From: Echria macrotheca
Taxonomy: Eukaryota > Ascomycota > Sordariomycetes > Sordariales > Schizotheciaceae
NCBI GenBank assembly: GCA_030411725.1
Contig: MU839848.1
Span: 248,001 to 312,000 of the forward strand
DNA: 64,000 nucleotides
Direction of reading: 5' to 3'
Shown: positions 12,544 to 24,300 of the stretch, in pieces
How the letters are laid out: every line of letters starts with the position of its first letter
Position numbering within the stretch: the stretch's first letter is position 1
Notes under the pieces: generated by a model
What the model was told of the DNA's origin: nothing
The model's input: only the letters and a program-made list of their open reading frames with translations
Database searches by the model: none
Made by a program: the position numbers and the translations under genes

Positions 12544-13203
12544 ATGCCTTCGAGGACGAATTCCGTGGTGAAGCCTGCGGGCACCGTGACAGCAAAGCGA
12601 TTCGAGCTTCCCATCCTCGAGTTTAAGTTCGCGTCGTTGACTGAAGGTACCGACATCCCACCACCACCACCTTCGCCGATCAAGGAGGAGTCGGCACTGC
12701 CGAAGACGCCAAATGGCGAAGCGAAGTCGGAGGAGAACAAAACCGGTCACCTGGCGGCCAACGGCATGTCGGATGCCGCGTCCCCGAAGTCCAACATTTC
12801 TAAAACGTCGGCGGCAGGCGTAAAGAGGCGGGCAGAAGACGGCCCTTCGTCACCGACTCTCTCGAACCGCCCCGGGAGTATCCGTCGACTGTTCAGCCGA
12901 AATCTACTCAACAATGCCTACGCCAACGGCGAGGAGGTTAGTGCGAACGGCGGTAGGCCCCCGAGTCGCAGTACCATGAGCGTTGCAGACAGTCGGAAGG
13001 CGAAGCGGTCGAGCGGCTGGTTCACACGGTTTAAGGGCGGCGACAACAAGCGAGCCAGCGTGGCGGTTATGTCGCCGACGGAAGAAAAGAAAAATACGGG
13101 CCCGCCACCGCCGATGATCCCCGAACTGAGCGAAATCAAGTCGAAGCTCGATATCAAGGAGGACCCGGAATTCGGGTCAGATCTCTTCAAGAACATAAAA
13201 TGA
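12544..13203 (+). CDS. Small Ser/Pro-rich basic hypothetical protein
   Basis: Single-exon ORF of 219 residues; function not recognised. The ATG at 12544 (MPSRTNSVVKPAG) is preferred because the frame upstream of it offers only non-ATG codons such as the TTG at 12532. The sequence is mostly disordered: a proline run (PPPPPSPIKEE) at about 37-47, a basic SIRRLFSRNLL segment at about 113, and SSGWFTRFKGGDNKR at about 156-170. The last two are amphipathic basic stretches that could bind membrane or a partner. The C-terminus, PEFGSDLFKNIK, is acidic then lysine-rich. I recall similar short proteins with RRLFSRN and GWF-RF motifs in other Sordariomycetes but cannot check this. It stands alone, followed by about 1.4 kb of noncoding DNA. 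The coding call is good; the function is unknown. Confidence 0.75.
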   Translation: MPSRTNSVVKPAGTVTAKRFELPILEFKFASLTEGTDIPPPPPSPIKEESALPKTPNGEAKSEENKTGHLAANGMSDAASPKSNISKTSAAGVKRRAEDGPSSPTLSNRPGSIRRLFSRNLLNNAYANGEEVSANGGRPPSRSTMSVADSRKAKRSSGWFTRFKGGDNKRASVAVMSPTEEKKNTGPPPPMIPELSEIKSKLDIKEDPEFGSDLFKNIK

Positions 13204-14632
13204 GGCCGCCCTACTGGAGGGGAATAGTGGTACGGGGCATAGCTTTGCGAGAGCAAGGTATGCCGCCGTGACGTTATTTTCCGTCAGAGTGGAGCGGCGG
13301 CCGATGTTGGGATGGGCCAGCTTTGGGGATGGGGCGAAGAACCATCTCGGGACCCTCGCATAGGCGATTCCAAGTCATGGCGAAGGAAGAAACCCAGGGG
13401 ATGGTGGTTGGAAGAAGTGGATCAAGATACCCCTTGCCCGTTTATTCAGACGGCACACTCATTTGTTGACGAGATATTTCTTTGCTGTCTTCTCTCATGT
13501 TCTTGCGCTTTTCATGTATTTGCGGCACCGCATTGTTTCTCTTCTTGACGCAGCGCACGACGACCAGCCGGGAGCACAAGTTCTAGGTTTTTTTTTCGTT
13601 TCGCGGACATTCCTACGAGTGGTCGTGTACATGTTGATTCTCACGGAGGGCGGCTTACGATTGTTTTATTGTACTTGGTACATATTTATAATGAGCTAGA
13701 GGAAACGGCAGGGCTTGTGCGAGAAGCAAGTCCCAAACGGGGAGGGGAAGGGACGGAGGAAAGCTCATCCCACGACTGGCTTATCACGGCCACAATTTCA
13801 TGTTGTCTTGCTATTTATTCGCCATGCCGAGGAGGAAGCTGAGAGTCATCTCGAGCATTGTTGGATTACAAAAATTACCTGTTGACTGTATGGGATGAAG
13901 GAAATTCTATCGTCTCAGTTGGAGAGTTGGCTCCACTGCTGCGATTCCTTCCTTGATCCGCAAGTCGTGACACATGGCTGCCTTTGAGCAAGAGGATTTC
14001 CTCGAACCTGAAGGAGGGGAGGGGACAATGTCCAGGAATGGTGACATCCCGCTTTGACCCTTTTTCCTGCATGGTGGGGGAATTCATAGAGGATGGCCTA
14101 ATGGTCGGCCTTATTCGACCGTCGACCAGACCAGCTGACAGACTGCGTGAGGTTTGGTTCCAGGTGCGGTTGGTTTGATACAGACCTGGGCATCTCTCTG
14201 GCTGGCAAGCCAAAGGTAAGAAGAACAACGCATGGAAGAAAAGAAGAAAATAAACCCCTGACACCTGCAGTTGATGTCATGGGCCAATCAAATCTGATAT
14301 CCGGTCTTGTCGACGTGGTGGAGGGTGTGAGGGTCCGGAGCGGCATGAGGTGGGGCTGCGGAGAGCTTGCAAAGAGCTGCTGTGGGGGGAGACGTCATCG
14401 GCAGAGCTTCTGAGTGGGAACCGTGAAACATCTTCCGAACGGCGTTTCAACAGCACCTTCCCGGGCCAAGTATTCGCGGTGCGGCCTAGGGACACCGGCA
14501 ACCAATTGAATCTTGCGACTGGGCAGTTCATAAGGAGAATCGAAAGGAGTCGTCCGAACAAGAAGTCGAACCGAAGTATAATAATAAAAAAAGGAGTGCC
14601 GCGACGGTTCCGTCGTCCCGGCTGAGCGCAAC
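13204..14632. other. Intergenic: 3' UTR of the previous gene and etr1 promoter
   Basis: The first ~600 bp are T-rich and look like a 3' UTR or terminator (for example about 13460-13690). The right half is upstream of etr1 and carries two CCAAT pentamers, listed separately. I see no supported gene. Confidence 0.5.
14284..14506 (+). promoter_or_regulatory. Two CCAAT boxes upstream of etr1
   Basis: CCAAT pentamers occur at 14284-14288 (GGGCCAATCA) and 14502-14506 (AACCAATTG), about 350 and 130 bp before the start codon. The fungal HAP/CBC complex binds CCAAT and controls many mitochondrial genes, which suits a mitochondrial enzyme. The pentamer is short enough to occur by chance, so this is only suggestive. 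Confidence 0.35.
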
Positions 14633-15946
14633 ATGCCGCCAGCCCTCAACCCCCGGGCCGTCCTCCGCTCCGGCGGCAGCGCCGGCTTACTCCGTCCGGT
14701 ATCAGCAGCCGTCCGGACCACACCATCCCTGACCCGGCAGCCGGCGCAGTCACCGTGCGTTCCGTCATTCACCGGGGGGCGACGGTACCTCTCGGGCCCG
14801 TACGGCTACACCCAAGCCAAGTCGCTCGTCTTCTCCAAGTTCGGCGAGCCCTCGGACGTCCTCCACCTGCACACGCACTCCATCTCGCCCACCCTCCCCG
14901 ACGGCGCCGTCCTCCTCCGCGCCCTAGCCGTCCCCGTCAACCCGTCCGACGTCAACACGATCCAGGGCACCTACGGCGTCAAGCCGTCCTTCTCGCCCCT
15001 CCTCGGCACGCCCGAGCCCTCGGCCATCCCCGGGAACGAGGGCTGCTTCGAGGTCGTCGCCGTCGGGCCGCACGTGAAAACACTCCGGCGCGGCGACTGG
15101 GCGATCCCCGCGACCACGGGCTTCGGCACCTTCCGCACGCACGCCGTCGCGCCCGACGCCGACCGCACGGTCCTCCCGATCCACGACACGGCCGGGCTAA
15201 CGCCCGCGCAGGTCGCCACCGTCTCGGTCAACCCGTGCAGCGCGTACCGCATGCTGCGCGACTACGTCGACCTGATCGGCCAGTCCGTCGCCGCCTACTC
15301 GCGCGACCCCTCGACGCCAGGCGGCGCCTGGTTCCTCCAGAACGGGGCCAACTCGGGCGTCGGCCGCGCGGCGATCCAGCTCGGCGCGCTCTGGGGCCTG
15401 CGGAGCATCAACGTCGTCCGCGAGCGAGCAACCCCCGAGGCCACAGACGCGCTGAAAGCCGAGCTCACCGCGCTCGGCGCAACGGTAGTCCTCACCGAGG
15501 CCGAGTTCCTCGACCGCGCGTTCACGACCCGGCTGCGCGACGAGTTCACCCGCGGCGGGCGCGACCCGCTGCTGCTGGGCCTCAACTGCGTCGGCGGCAA
15601 GTCGGCCAGCGCGGTCGTGAAGGCCCTGAGCCCCAAGGGCGTCATGGTCACGTACGGCGGCATGTCGCGGCAGAGCTTCCCGTTCCCTACCGGCCCGCTC
15701 ATCTTCAAGAGGCTGCGCTTCGAGGGCTTCTGGCTCAGCGAGTGGAGCAAGGAGAACCCGGCCGAGAAGAAGAAGACCATCGAGGAGATTGTCGAGCTCA
15801 TGCGCCAGGGCAAGTTCCAGGCTGCGCCGGTGCAGGAGGTCAAGTGGGACTGGGAGACGGACGAGAAGACTCTGCAGGAGGCAGTTCAGGGTACGCTCGA
15901 GGGATTCCGGAGCGGCAAGGGCCTGTTTGTCTTTGGGAACACGTAG
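14633..15946 (+). CDS. etr1: Mitochondrial 2-enoyl thioester reductase (Etr1/MECR)
   Basis: NADPH-dependent trans-2-enoyl-ACP/CoA reductase, the last step of each cycle of mitochondrial type II fatty-acid synthesis, which supplies the precursor of lipoic acid. Intronless, 437 residues. Residues 1-~55 are rich in Arg, Ser and Ala with few acids, as in a mitochondrial targeting peptide; the mature enzyme begins near GPYGYTQAKSLVF. The medium-chain reductase fold follows, with NPSDVNTIQGTYG at about 103-115 (the Tyr is the family's catalytic residue) and a nucleotide-binding GANSGVGRAAIQLG loop at about 240. Zinc ligands of alcohol dehydrogenases are absent, as expected for MECR. Third positions are extremely C/G-rich, which opens long spurious frames on both strands. 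It converges with vps34 about 200 bp away. Very secure. Confidence 0.95.
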   Translation: MPPALNPRAVLRSGGSAGLLRPVSAAVRTTPSLTRQPAQSPCVPSFTGGRRYLSGPYGYTQAKSLVFSKFGEPSDVLHLHTHSISPTLPDGAVLLRALAVPVNPSDVNTIQGTYGVKPSFSPLLGTPEPSAIPGNEGCFEVVAVGPHVKTLRRGDWAIPATTGFGTFRTHAVAPDADRTVLPIHDTAGLTPAQVATVSVNPCSAYRMLRDYVDLIGQSVAAYSRDPSTPGGAWFLQNGANSGVGRAAIQLGALWGLRSINVVRERATPEATDALKAELTALGATVVLTEAEFLDRAFTTRLRDEFTRGGRDPLLLGLNCVGGKSASAVVKALSPKGVMVTYGGMSRQSFPFPTGPLIFKRLRFEGFWLSEWSKENPAEKKKTIEEIVELMRQGKFQAAPVQEVKWDWETDEKTLQEAVQGTLEGFRSGKGLFVFGNT

Positions 15947-16153
15947 GTCGCCAAGTAATGAACCATTGCATGTATAGTAGAATGTCAATATTACAATTCA
16001 AAGCTGTAATTCTCTCTGCCAAGGCATGCTATCGTCCATGGTAATGATACCTCGCTAGGCCTGTCTATTCCCGCTGATCCAAACCACAACGCCTGGCCTG
16101 CCCATCGTACGAATACGGGGCGCAACCACCAAATGCGCCTGCCGATGAACCCA

Positions 16154-18976
16154 TTAAGCTCTAAAATGCTGCACAAACTCGTGCAACTTGTCAATAACAA
16201 CGGGCACCAGCGCGTTCAGGTTATCATCCATGATCCGCTCCAGGGCCCGGATGGCATCTTCCTCACTCAGCTCCAGATGAAATCTATCCTTGACCTTGAA
16301 CACAGCCTTGTCCGGCTCGAGTTTGATGTCGGGGATGTTGGCGTCCACCATCAAGCTGAACAGGTTGAGGATCAGGTTGCTGTTCTTCCGCAACGCGCTG
16401 TACGCCAGGAAGCAGTACTGCTTGAACTGGCGATAGTGCTCTGAGTTGGATCCCCCCATGCAGTCCACCATTTCCTTGGACAGCTTCATGGCCGGCGCAA
16501 ATGGCTTGGGATCACGACCCAAAATGTAGCCGAAATCCGCATGGAAGAAATGCCCGTCGGGCGCTAGCAACAGGTTGTCCAGGTGACGGTCGCCGACGCC
16601 GAGGATGTATGTGATGACGCAATACCCGGCACATGATTTGACGAACGTGTCAAGTGTCTCCTTGCGCAGACCGAGGGGACCGTGGCTGTCGGGGTTGTTC
16701 TGCTTCAGATAGGCAAGCGCCGGGTTGTTTCGGAACTTAGACGATATTCCTTGGAATGACATCGAAGGAACAAACTGCGATAAGCCAGCAGTGGTGCTGG
16801 TAGCCAGAATCTTATACGGAGAAAGCTTGAGGTCGAGGTTCTCCTTCTGGAGAAGGTTATCCATGAGCGTTATGATCTGGATGACAAGTTGGTCCTGCCG
16901 CAGGTCGTCTCCCGTCTTGAACAACACGGGGTATTTCCTTCCAGCAGTCGTCTTGAAGGCAACCTTGATGGGATGCAGCGACGACTTGAACACAACTGTG
17001 TCTTCGGGGGCGACCCCAATGATCTCAACGGATGGGTCGAGGGGGAGCGGAAGCGGGGGATCGATCGTGACAAGCTCGTTTTTGGGATCTGCCAAAAATT
17101 GCTTTACTCGTTCTGTCCTCTTTGCAATCGACTCGTTCGACTCCTTGATCTCGCCCGAGATTTTGGACAGGATCGCGATCCATTCAGCCTGTCTCAGCAG
17201 CGTCTTCCTTGTCTCCTTGCCATCGGGCCGCTTGACCAGCTCCGTCATGAAATCATAGGCAATCTTGTGGTAGATTGCTTGGTTATCTTGCTCCTGGTCT
17301 TGGGTCTTGTCGTCGCACTCCACCATGACATACCACCAGAAGTAGTTGCCTAGAGTGAAGCTGTCGGCAGCCCGAGAGATGAGGAATCTCGCCAGCGATG
17401 AATCCTGAGCTACCTCATGGTCGGATTGTGGCGATATGCGCTCATATTTGAGGGCTTGCACCAGCTGAAGCAGATAAAGAAGTAACTCGTTGTTGTCGGC
17501 CTTCCGTAATCGCTCGACGGCGAAGGATCGCACCGCTTGGTTGTCAAACGTCGGGCCGAGGAGCTCCAACGCGTCGTCCACGTCAATGTCTGTCCACTTA
17601 CCAAGAACCTGGACAGCCTGTTTCGATTCCGATTGGTCTTGCCAGTTTACCGACTTGACAAATTTTGTGAGCGCCTTCTTGTAACGAGTCAAGTGGTAGC
17701 GGAACTTCCAGATCAGATCCTTTTCCTCGGGAGATAGGGTGTGGGTTGGTGAGTACGACATGATCAAGTTCAGCTCGTCCCTGACCTTGGAGTTCGGCTT
17801 CAAGTCTTTATCCAAAATCCCGTTACGATGCTGGCTGCGCACCAGCCTGCGGTGCTTGCTCTCTGCAGGATTATCCCGTGCCCCGACCTCGGGGTCGTAG
17901 CATCGAATTAGCGGCCCGCCGTAGCCTTCATCGTCGTCCACTCCGTTGATTCCCGGCCCGAAGTGAACCTCGGGCGGTGGTTTGAGCACGATATTCGACT
18001 GTGACGAGGATAGATGCTGGAGAGAAGATATTGGGGGCGGCGGGTATTCATAGTCGGTAAAGACCACCGGAAAGTCGAACTTGGGGAGCTCGACGTTCAG
18101 TGCAAATCTAGAAGGCAGCGGTTCTGTGGCCTTGGCGCCCTGCTCGGCCCCGGAAGAGACGGTCTGCGCCGTTTTCTCCTGGTGTGTTTTCCTCGAGCTT
18201 GAACGCGCATCCTGAAGCCCCTGTTTCTCGACTGCACGAAACAGAAGCTGGTCGAGCCAGTCAACGCGTGGCACCTCGCCCATTTCATGTTTCTTAAATA
18301 TCCGCTCCACGCGATCAAACTCTTCGATCTCTTTATCAACCGGCGTCGAGGCTTTACTCCGCTTCTTATCCAGGAAAGCCGGTGTTTTGGTGTCGTCGTT
18401 TCCGTCGGCCGCTATGTGGCGGTAGATGTGACACTTTTGACGACCTCTGTATAGTTGGTTGTCTTTATCGAAGAGCGGGAGCGTGGTGCCGCCGAAAGGA
18501 ATGGCGTGGGCTTCTGATCCTTTTTCTCGAATCGGAGACACGTCCCAGACCGTGAGAGCGAGCCGAGCATTCTGTGGCAGCGTTGAATAATCGATAGGCA
18601 AGGTCAGCCATTCGTTCCATTTCCGCTCTGCCCTGAAGGGCTTGTATGCCGTCTGAACCGGTACGGTCAGGGGCTTCGAGCCCGCCCAGACCTGCGCCTT
18701 GACATATAAATCGGAATGCGAACTGGAAGGGTTAGCAAGCCGGTCTGCGGGTTGCTCCTGGGCTCGCACCTCTGATTTGAGCCGGTGTGTTTTTGATCCA
18801 AGTGATCGATGAGGTTTGAGAAGGGGATCGTTGGCTCGTTGCCCTCGAGAGACAAACTAGGAGCTGTCAGCGTGGGTTTGCGAGTCCAGCCTGGAATTCA
18901 CCAACATGCGGACGCTAAGAGGGAACTTGATCATGTCGGAGGTCACAAAGGAGAAAGGCTCGATGTGAGGAGCCAT
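16154..18976 (-). CDS. vps34: Class III phosphatidylinositol 3-kinase Vps34
   Basis: Makes PtdIns3P on endosomes and autophagosomes in complex with Vps15 and Vps30/Atg6. Proposed exons 18976-18906, 18856-18770 and 18722-16154 give 908 residues. The C2 domain occupies the N-terminal third (start MAPHIEPFSFVTSDM; YVKAQVWAGSKPL after intron 2), the helical PIK domain about 330-520, and the kinase domain the C-terminal ~300. Catalytic GVGDRHLDN lies near residue 760, with HADFGYILG just after it. The end, DKLHEFVQHFRA, matches the family's essential C-terminal helix. Intron 2 (GTGCGA...CCAG, 47 nt) is clear. Intron 1 requires a GTTGGT donor at 18905 to give VRILSLEGNEP, so that junction is less certain. 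Divergent from nse4 over 484 bp. The family call is very secure. Confidence 0.94.
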
Positions 18977-19460
18977 CTTCCATGCTCGCTGCCGGCGACG
19001 GATACGTTGGGGGAGAAAATGGCAACGGGGACGGGAACCAAGTTGAGGCCGACCGGGCGACTGACAATGCCAGGTGATGGATTCGCGAGACGCCTTGTGA
19101 GCTGCTGAACCCCTCGCGTCAGGACGAGCTCGGGCGCTCGGGAGTCGGGAAGGCCAACCCTGCAAGGCGGCAGCCCCGCCAAAGCTGAAGCGGAGGCCCC
19201 ATCCCCACTAACCATAACTGTGAAGTGGGACGTTGCACTGAGTGTAAGCTGTCGCTGGGGAAGTCGCGACCTGCGCGTTTCTTCGCGTCAAAAAAGATTC
19301 ACATTGACCCCAGATTCCGGATAAGGATAAGCAGTCTCTGACTGCACACCACACACCACACAACTCGCGGCAAGTATCGTATAATTCTCTGCGAGGCCTC
19401 TTCTCTAGATACACCTGCCTCGGGTCGATTCCACAGCGGTCTGCAAAACTAGACGACACC
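18977..19460. promoter_or_regulatory. Divergent promoter region of vps34 and nse4
   Basis: The 484 bp between two divergent start codons must contain both promoters. The stretch before nse4 (about 19320-19460) is C/A-rich, with CACACCACACACC around 19345-19360. No RNA gene or TATA box is evident. Confidence 0.5.
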
Positions 19461-20808
19461 ATGGCCGACTCAGATTCGGACGAGGCAGCCTATTCCCCTC
19501 AGCAACGCAACCTCGCGGTGCGGAACAGGAATGGCCTGTCAAGGAAACGACCGTCGGATATCGCCGACGACTCGTCCAACACTCGGCGGCGAACCAGAGA
19601 ACCATCCCCCGACGGCGTCGATGGCGTTGATCTGGAAGCATACGACCCCGACCAGTCCATGCAGGAGCGCCGCGAGATCCAACGCACTCTGCGAGATCTA
19701 CAACAGAAGCTCAGAGAAAACCCGGACGAGTTCATGCAGGCCGACCCCCAGGCGCTCCTAGACTACTTCAATCAAACGGACCGCATCGTCAAGAACGTCA
19801 AACAAACGGCCGAGGCTGCCATTGATGCCCGTGGCCTGGTGATCGCTGCCGACCTCGGAGCCCGCCGCGTTCAACGTCTAACGTCTGGGGCCGTGGGAAA
19901 TGGCCTGGATGTGGATGAGTTTGTGTCGAAATGTATCACCTTCATGTCCCATGGACAAGGCATCGATAACGACGAAGCGCCCGAGCTTTCTTCCACGCAG
20001 CGGTGGAGGCGACAGCCAGGTCGTCGTGCCCACGAATCCGATGACGAGGACGACATGGGCGACGAAGGCGACATGATGAACTGGGCGCATCTTGGCCGAT
20101 ATGCTACTGTGACGAACATCCGCCGCCCTGCCCTACCCGGTTTCCTGATGGGTCCGCTGTCTATCGAAAAGAAGGCAAGAAAGACGGCGCAGAGGTCGGC
20201 GCCTTTCAAGGTTTCCAATCTGAGAGAAGTGCGACCCCAAGAGCTCAACGCGGAGGATTTGAAGAAGTCCGACAAGAACGACCTCCCTTCTATTTGTCGG
20301 AAAATCTATGAAAAATTGAAGATTGCCCAAGAGGAGGCCCAAGACGCGGCGGAGAGAGAAATCGAGGGCGGGGAGGATTCCGACGCCGAGCAGGAGGTGC
20401 TGAACCGGCACGCGCTCCGTTCAACTGGCGGGATCGACCTATTGAAATTTGTGGTTAATCCACATTCGTTTGGCCAAACGGTTGAGAATATGTTTTACGT
20501 CAGCTTCTTGATCCGAGAGGGCAGCGTCAGGCTGCAATTTGACGACAATGGGCTCCCAGCCATCGGTAAGAGGTGTCGGCTTTCGTGGATGAGACGCTCG
20601 CTAACTGTCAACAGAGCCCGTGCGGAAGGAATCATCAAGCAGCGCAGCTCAGTCGAGGCACGGAGCCATGAGGCACCAAGCGATAATGTCCATCGATATG
20701 GAAATCTGGAAGGACGTCATTGACGCCTTCAATATCAAAGAGCCCATGATTCCCCATCGGCAGGAAGAAGCCACCGGCGGGCCGGGAGCCCGGGGCTGGT
20801 ACAGCTAG
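19461..20808 (+). CDS. nse4: Smc5/6 complex kleisin subunit Nse4
   Basis: Kleisin subunit that bridges the SMC heads in the Smc5/6 complex (with Nse1 and Nse3), needed for DNA repair and replication-fork stability in the nucleus. Exons 19461-20565 and 20615-20808, with a 49-nt intron (GTAAGA, CTAAC, ACAG), give 432 residues. The acidic, Ser-rich N-terminus is followed by a conserved helical segment at about 110-155 (IDARGLVIAADLGARR, DVDEFVSKC). The Nse4 C-terminal domain follows at about 320-400 (GGIDLLKFVVNPHSFGQTVE, NMFYVSFLIREGSV). After the intron, PVRKESSSSAAQSRHGAM and MEIWKDVIDAFNIKEPMIPHR match the usual Nse4 tail, confirming the junction. Size fits the fungal family. Secure. Confidence 0.93.
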
Positions 20809-21382
20809 GGCAGCTAATATTTGTCGTGTCTTTGCACTTGGCGGAGCGATGTTGATATATGTAATAGATACCCAAGGTCTACACCTGATTCCCCTGTGAG
20901 CGAGGAATTTAGCAGAAGCGAGGTTGGTGAATATTTCCCAGCCATTCCTGAATGGGCCCTTGAAAGCATGACCTACCTTGTGTATGGACCCTCAACGTGG
21001 CTTGCCCCGTTTATCGCTACCATCGCCACTTGGTCGCCTTTGTTTGCTCTCATGGCCAACGGCAACCGCCCTCATAGCAAGTTGGCACCGCTTCCGGAAG
21101 CTATCTTACGAATGTCTTTGTTGGCGACGTCGGATGCCGTGTTCAGCTCTAGCTCGACGACTGTCTTTGATCGAGTGTCATCTACCGAATTCCCAAGAAC
21201 AGCTCTCTCCGATGCCTCTCATTACCGGAATTCTGCTAGCCTTATATATTCCGATTGTCCGAAGTTTGTCAATATCTCTCGCCATATATTCAAGTAGCTC
21301 GCCATTATTATCTTGAAACCAACCTCGACGCTGTCACGGATTGCCCGGATCTTTCGACCGACTGTACCTGTTGAACGCGAAG
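20809..21382. other. Intergenic between nse4 and the giant coiled-coil gene
   Basis: 574 bp in tandem orientation hold the nse4 3' end and the next promoter. A frame at 20821-21297 is open but has no domain, no start-context support and codon use unlike its neighbours, so I do not call it. An AT-rich patch lies around 21240-21310. Confidence 0.5.
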
Positions 21383-24300
21383 ATGTTCCCTGTCGTACCG
21401 CACGGGTCGAACGACGACCCGGCCGGCAGACCGCCGGATAAACCTCGCGACCGTAGCGCCTCGCGGAACCGGAAGGGCAAGAAGAAGAAGAAGTCAAAGT
21501 CTGCTAAAGCAGCCCAAGAAGAACAAGAGAGTCAGCAAGCTGGGCCCAGCCGCGAAGGAGAGCAAACCCGTGAAGACGAGAAGGGTCCGCAAGGCGAAGA
21601 AGAGCAGAAACCAGGCGAGGAGGAGAAGCCCGCCGAACCGGAGAAGCCACTCGAACAGGAGAAACCAGTCGAAGAGGAAAAGCCAGTCGAACAGGAGGGG
21701 CCAGTCGAACCGGAAAACCCAGTCGAGCAGGAGGAGCCCGTCGAACAAGAGAAGGCTGGAGAAGACCCAAACCCTGAAGAAAAGACGTCAGAAGACAAGC
21801 AATCAGGACAGGACAATGAACCCGAGCAAGAACCTCCCCGTGGCCCACAGGGGGCAGAGAGTCAGCAGAGTCAAGAAATTGAACAGAGCCAGCAAGGTCA
21901 GGAAGCCGCGGAGACAAGTCCAGAGGGAAATCCCACGTCTGATTTACCCGAAGAGAAACACGAACCCGCTGGCACTGAGCCACAACCTAAGTTGACGATA
22001 GTAGGTCCCCGAAGACCTGTCTCGACGGAGAACCTTGGGGCGAGAGGCGAAGGGGTTCCGGAGCAACCTAGGACCCCTGCAGAGTCTACTGTACCTGCCT
22101 CTCTCGAACCCGACTCGATGACGGTTGAGGTTTCGATCAGTGGGCCAGCCCATCTCGAACCGGACCCGACGGAGGTTGAGGCTTCAGGAAGTGGGGCCCC
22201 ACCGGACAGCGGACGCCGGAGGGTGCTCGAGTACAAGCCGATACGGCGGCGGAGAAGATTCGATGCGCAAAGAGATGCGGGTGACCGGATCCGTGCTCGA
22301 GACTCCCCACGACAGCGAGTTTCGGAATCGCCGGAGCTGGGGACTGATGATAGGGGGGGAAGCCAAGAGCGACGACTGGACGACATCGTCGGGTTCCGTG
22401 GGTGGCAGGACAATTCGGGGTCCGATGATGACGAAGAACAACGAGACGAACGCCGCTTCGCTCAGCTCGAGGGAATGGGCCGGCGCGAGCCAGACAATAT
22501 AGAGAGCATGTTTGACGACATCCCAATGACCGACGACGAAGAAGATGATGATCGGACCATGACTCATAGTACGGCCGACGCCGAAAACACAGCCCTGACA
22601 TATGTTGAAGGCAGCAAGCACTATTTTACCGTCCTGAGCCTTCCCAAATTCATGGACGAGTATGGCTACGATCCGGGCGACGAGGAGTACGATGACCAAT
22701 GGGCCGGCTACCGGTATTTGATCAGCGATCAACCGTGGAGAGGCATGATAGCCGTGGTCGACCCCAGATTTACACTACGACGAGCCATCCGTAGTTATAT
22801 TGGGACCCGGGCCATAAAGGTGTTTTTCCGGCTTGTCCGGTGTGCGAACTATTCCATGCTAAACCAGCTGGAACTAACCCGGGCCTTGCTGGATGCGCAC
22901 AAACAGATCCGGATCTCGCAGAAGCAGCAGCGGGACATACACAATATCGGAGAACGCATGTTGAACCAAAACTGGTACTCCCAAGGACTGGGGCGCTATC
23001 AAAACGTGGACCAGATAAACAGCCTTCTCGAAGACCACGACGCGCTCGAGGCAGAGGTCTTTGAGTTGAGAGAAAAGGTCGAAGCATATGAAAAGGCCGA
23101 GAGGGCAGCCGCAAGGGCGGCCCAGCTGGCCGAGTCCCGCCGCCGTCGACTCGAGCCGCTCGAAAGCAGCAGTCGCTCCCCGGTTATAGAGCCAGAGGCG
23201 CCGAATGTGAGGGCAATGAGAATGCCAGAGGACCACCCGCAGCTTGTTGAGCGTGAGAAGCAACTGGAGAAGGCCCGGACAGAAAACGCTGAGATGTATG
23301 AGGATATGATGAAGCTGCAGAAGGAGCGCGACGAATTCAAAACCAAATACCAACAGGCGGTGGAGGAATCAAAAGAGCGCGGGAGAGTGATCGAGTCGAT
23401 ACAAGTAGAGACAGCCTTGTTAGCGGAACAGCTGACAGCTAAAGCTCGGCCAGTAGATGTTCCGCTCGACATCAAGGACAAGATAAGGGGTATGTCCGAC
23501 GCTCTCGTCTTTATGGAGGCCGAGAATGAGCAACTTGAGAAGAACAACAAGCAACTTGATCGGAAGAATCAGCAGCTCGAACAGCATGTTACGGCCCAGG
23601 ACCGCGAAATCCAGCGGCTCGCCAGCAGGGTGGTCACACTGAAGGAGGAACAGGAGAAGCAGGAGGCTGCCAACCTAGAGCTCCAGCAGGAGAACCTCGC
23701 CCTGCGCAAAGCTATGACGCCGGAGCAGTCGGCCACGTTGGAACAAGAAATGGAGGCGATGCAGGCGAAGAACCAGCAGCAGCTGGCGCAGTCGCTGGTG
23801 GACGACGTGGCGTCGCTCGACAGCCAGGCCCAGGACGTGTCGGCTGTGGAAGAAGGGACTATCTTCGTGGACGAGGGCGAGACATACCTGGTCAGGAAAC
23901 CCAAGCCAGAAAAGCGCACGTCGCAGGTCGAAAAGCTCAACGTGGGCCCCGACATGCCGGCCGCCGTCCGCGAGATTCTCGAAGCCATCAGAATCGCCAG
24001 GATGCCCCCGGAGAAGGTAAATGAGAGCTGGATCAAGATACTGCTCGAGCATCTGATGGCCATCCGCTCGGCAACCGACGAAGTCATGCGAGAACGGGAC
24101 GCTCGCGACAAGAGGATCGACGAGCTCGAGGCCGCCATTGGCAAACTCAAAGCGGGCCAGCCGGCCGAGCTACCACCGCCTTTGCCAGACAAGGCCGAGC
24201 TCAAGAGAGCAGCGGAGGCCGACAGGAACACCATTGCGCGCCTTAAGCAGATCATCAAGGATCTCCGGCTGCAGCAGCTTCGGGATGAGCAGAAACTGGC

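Noticed and set aside
14755..16044. 429-codon + strand frame overlapping etr1, and a long antisense frame at 15197-15988
   Set aside because: Both are shadows of extremely high GC3 in etr1. The proteins are Arg/Pro/Ala runs without domains, whereas the etr1 frame matches MECR throughout.
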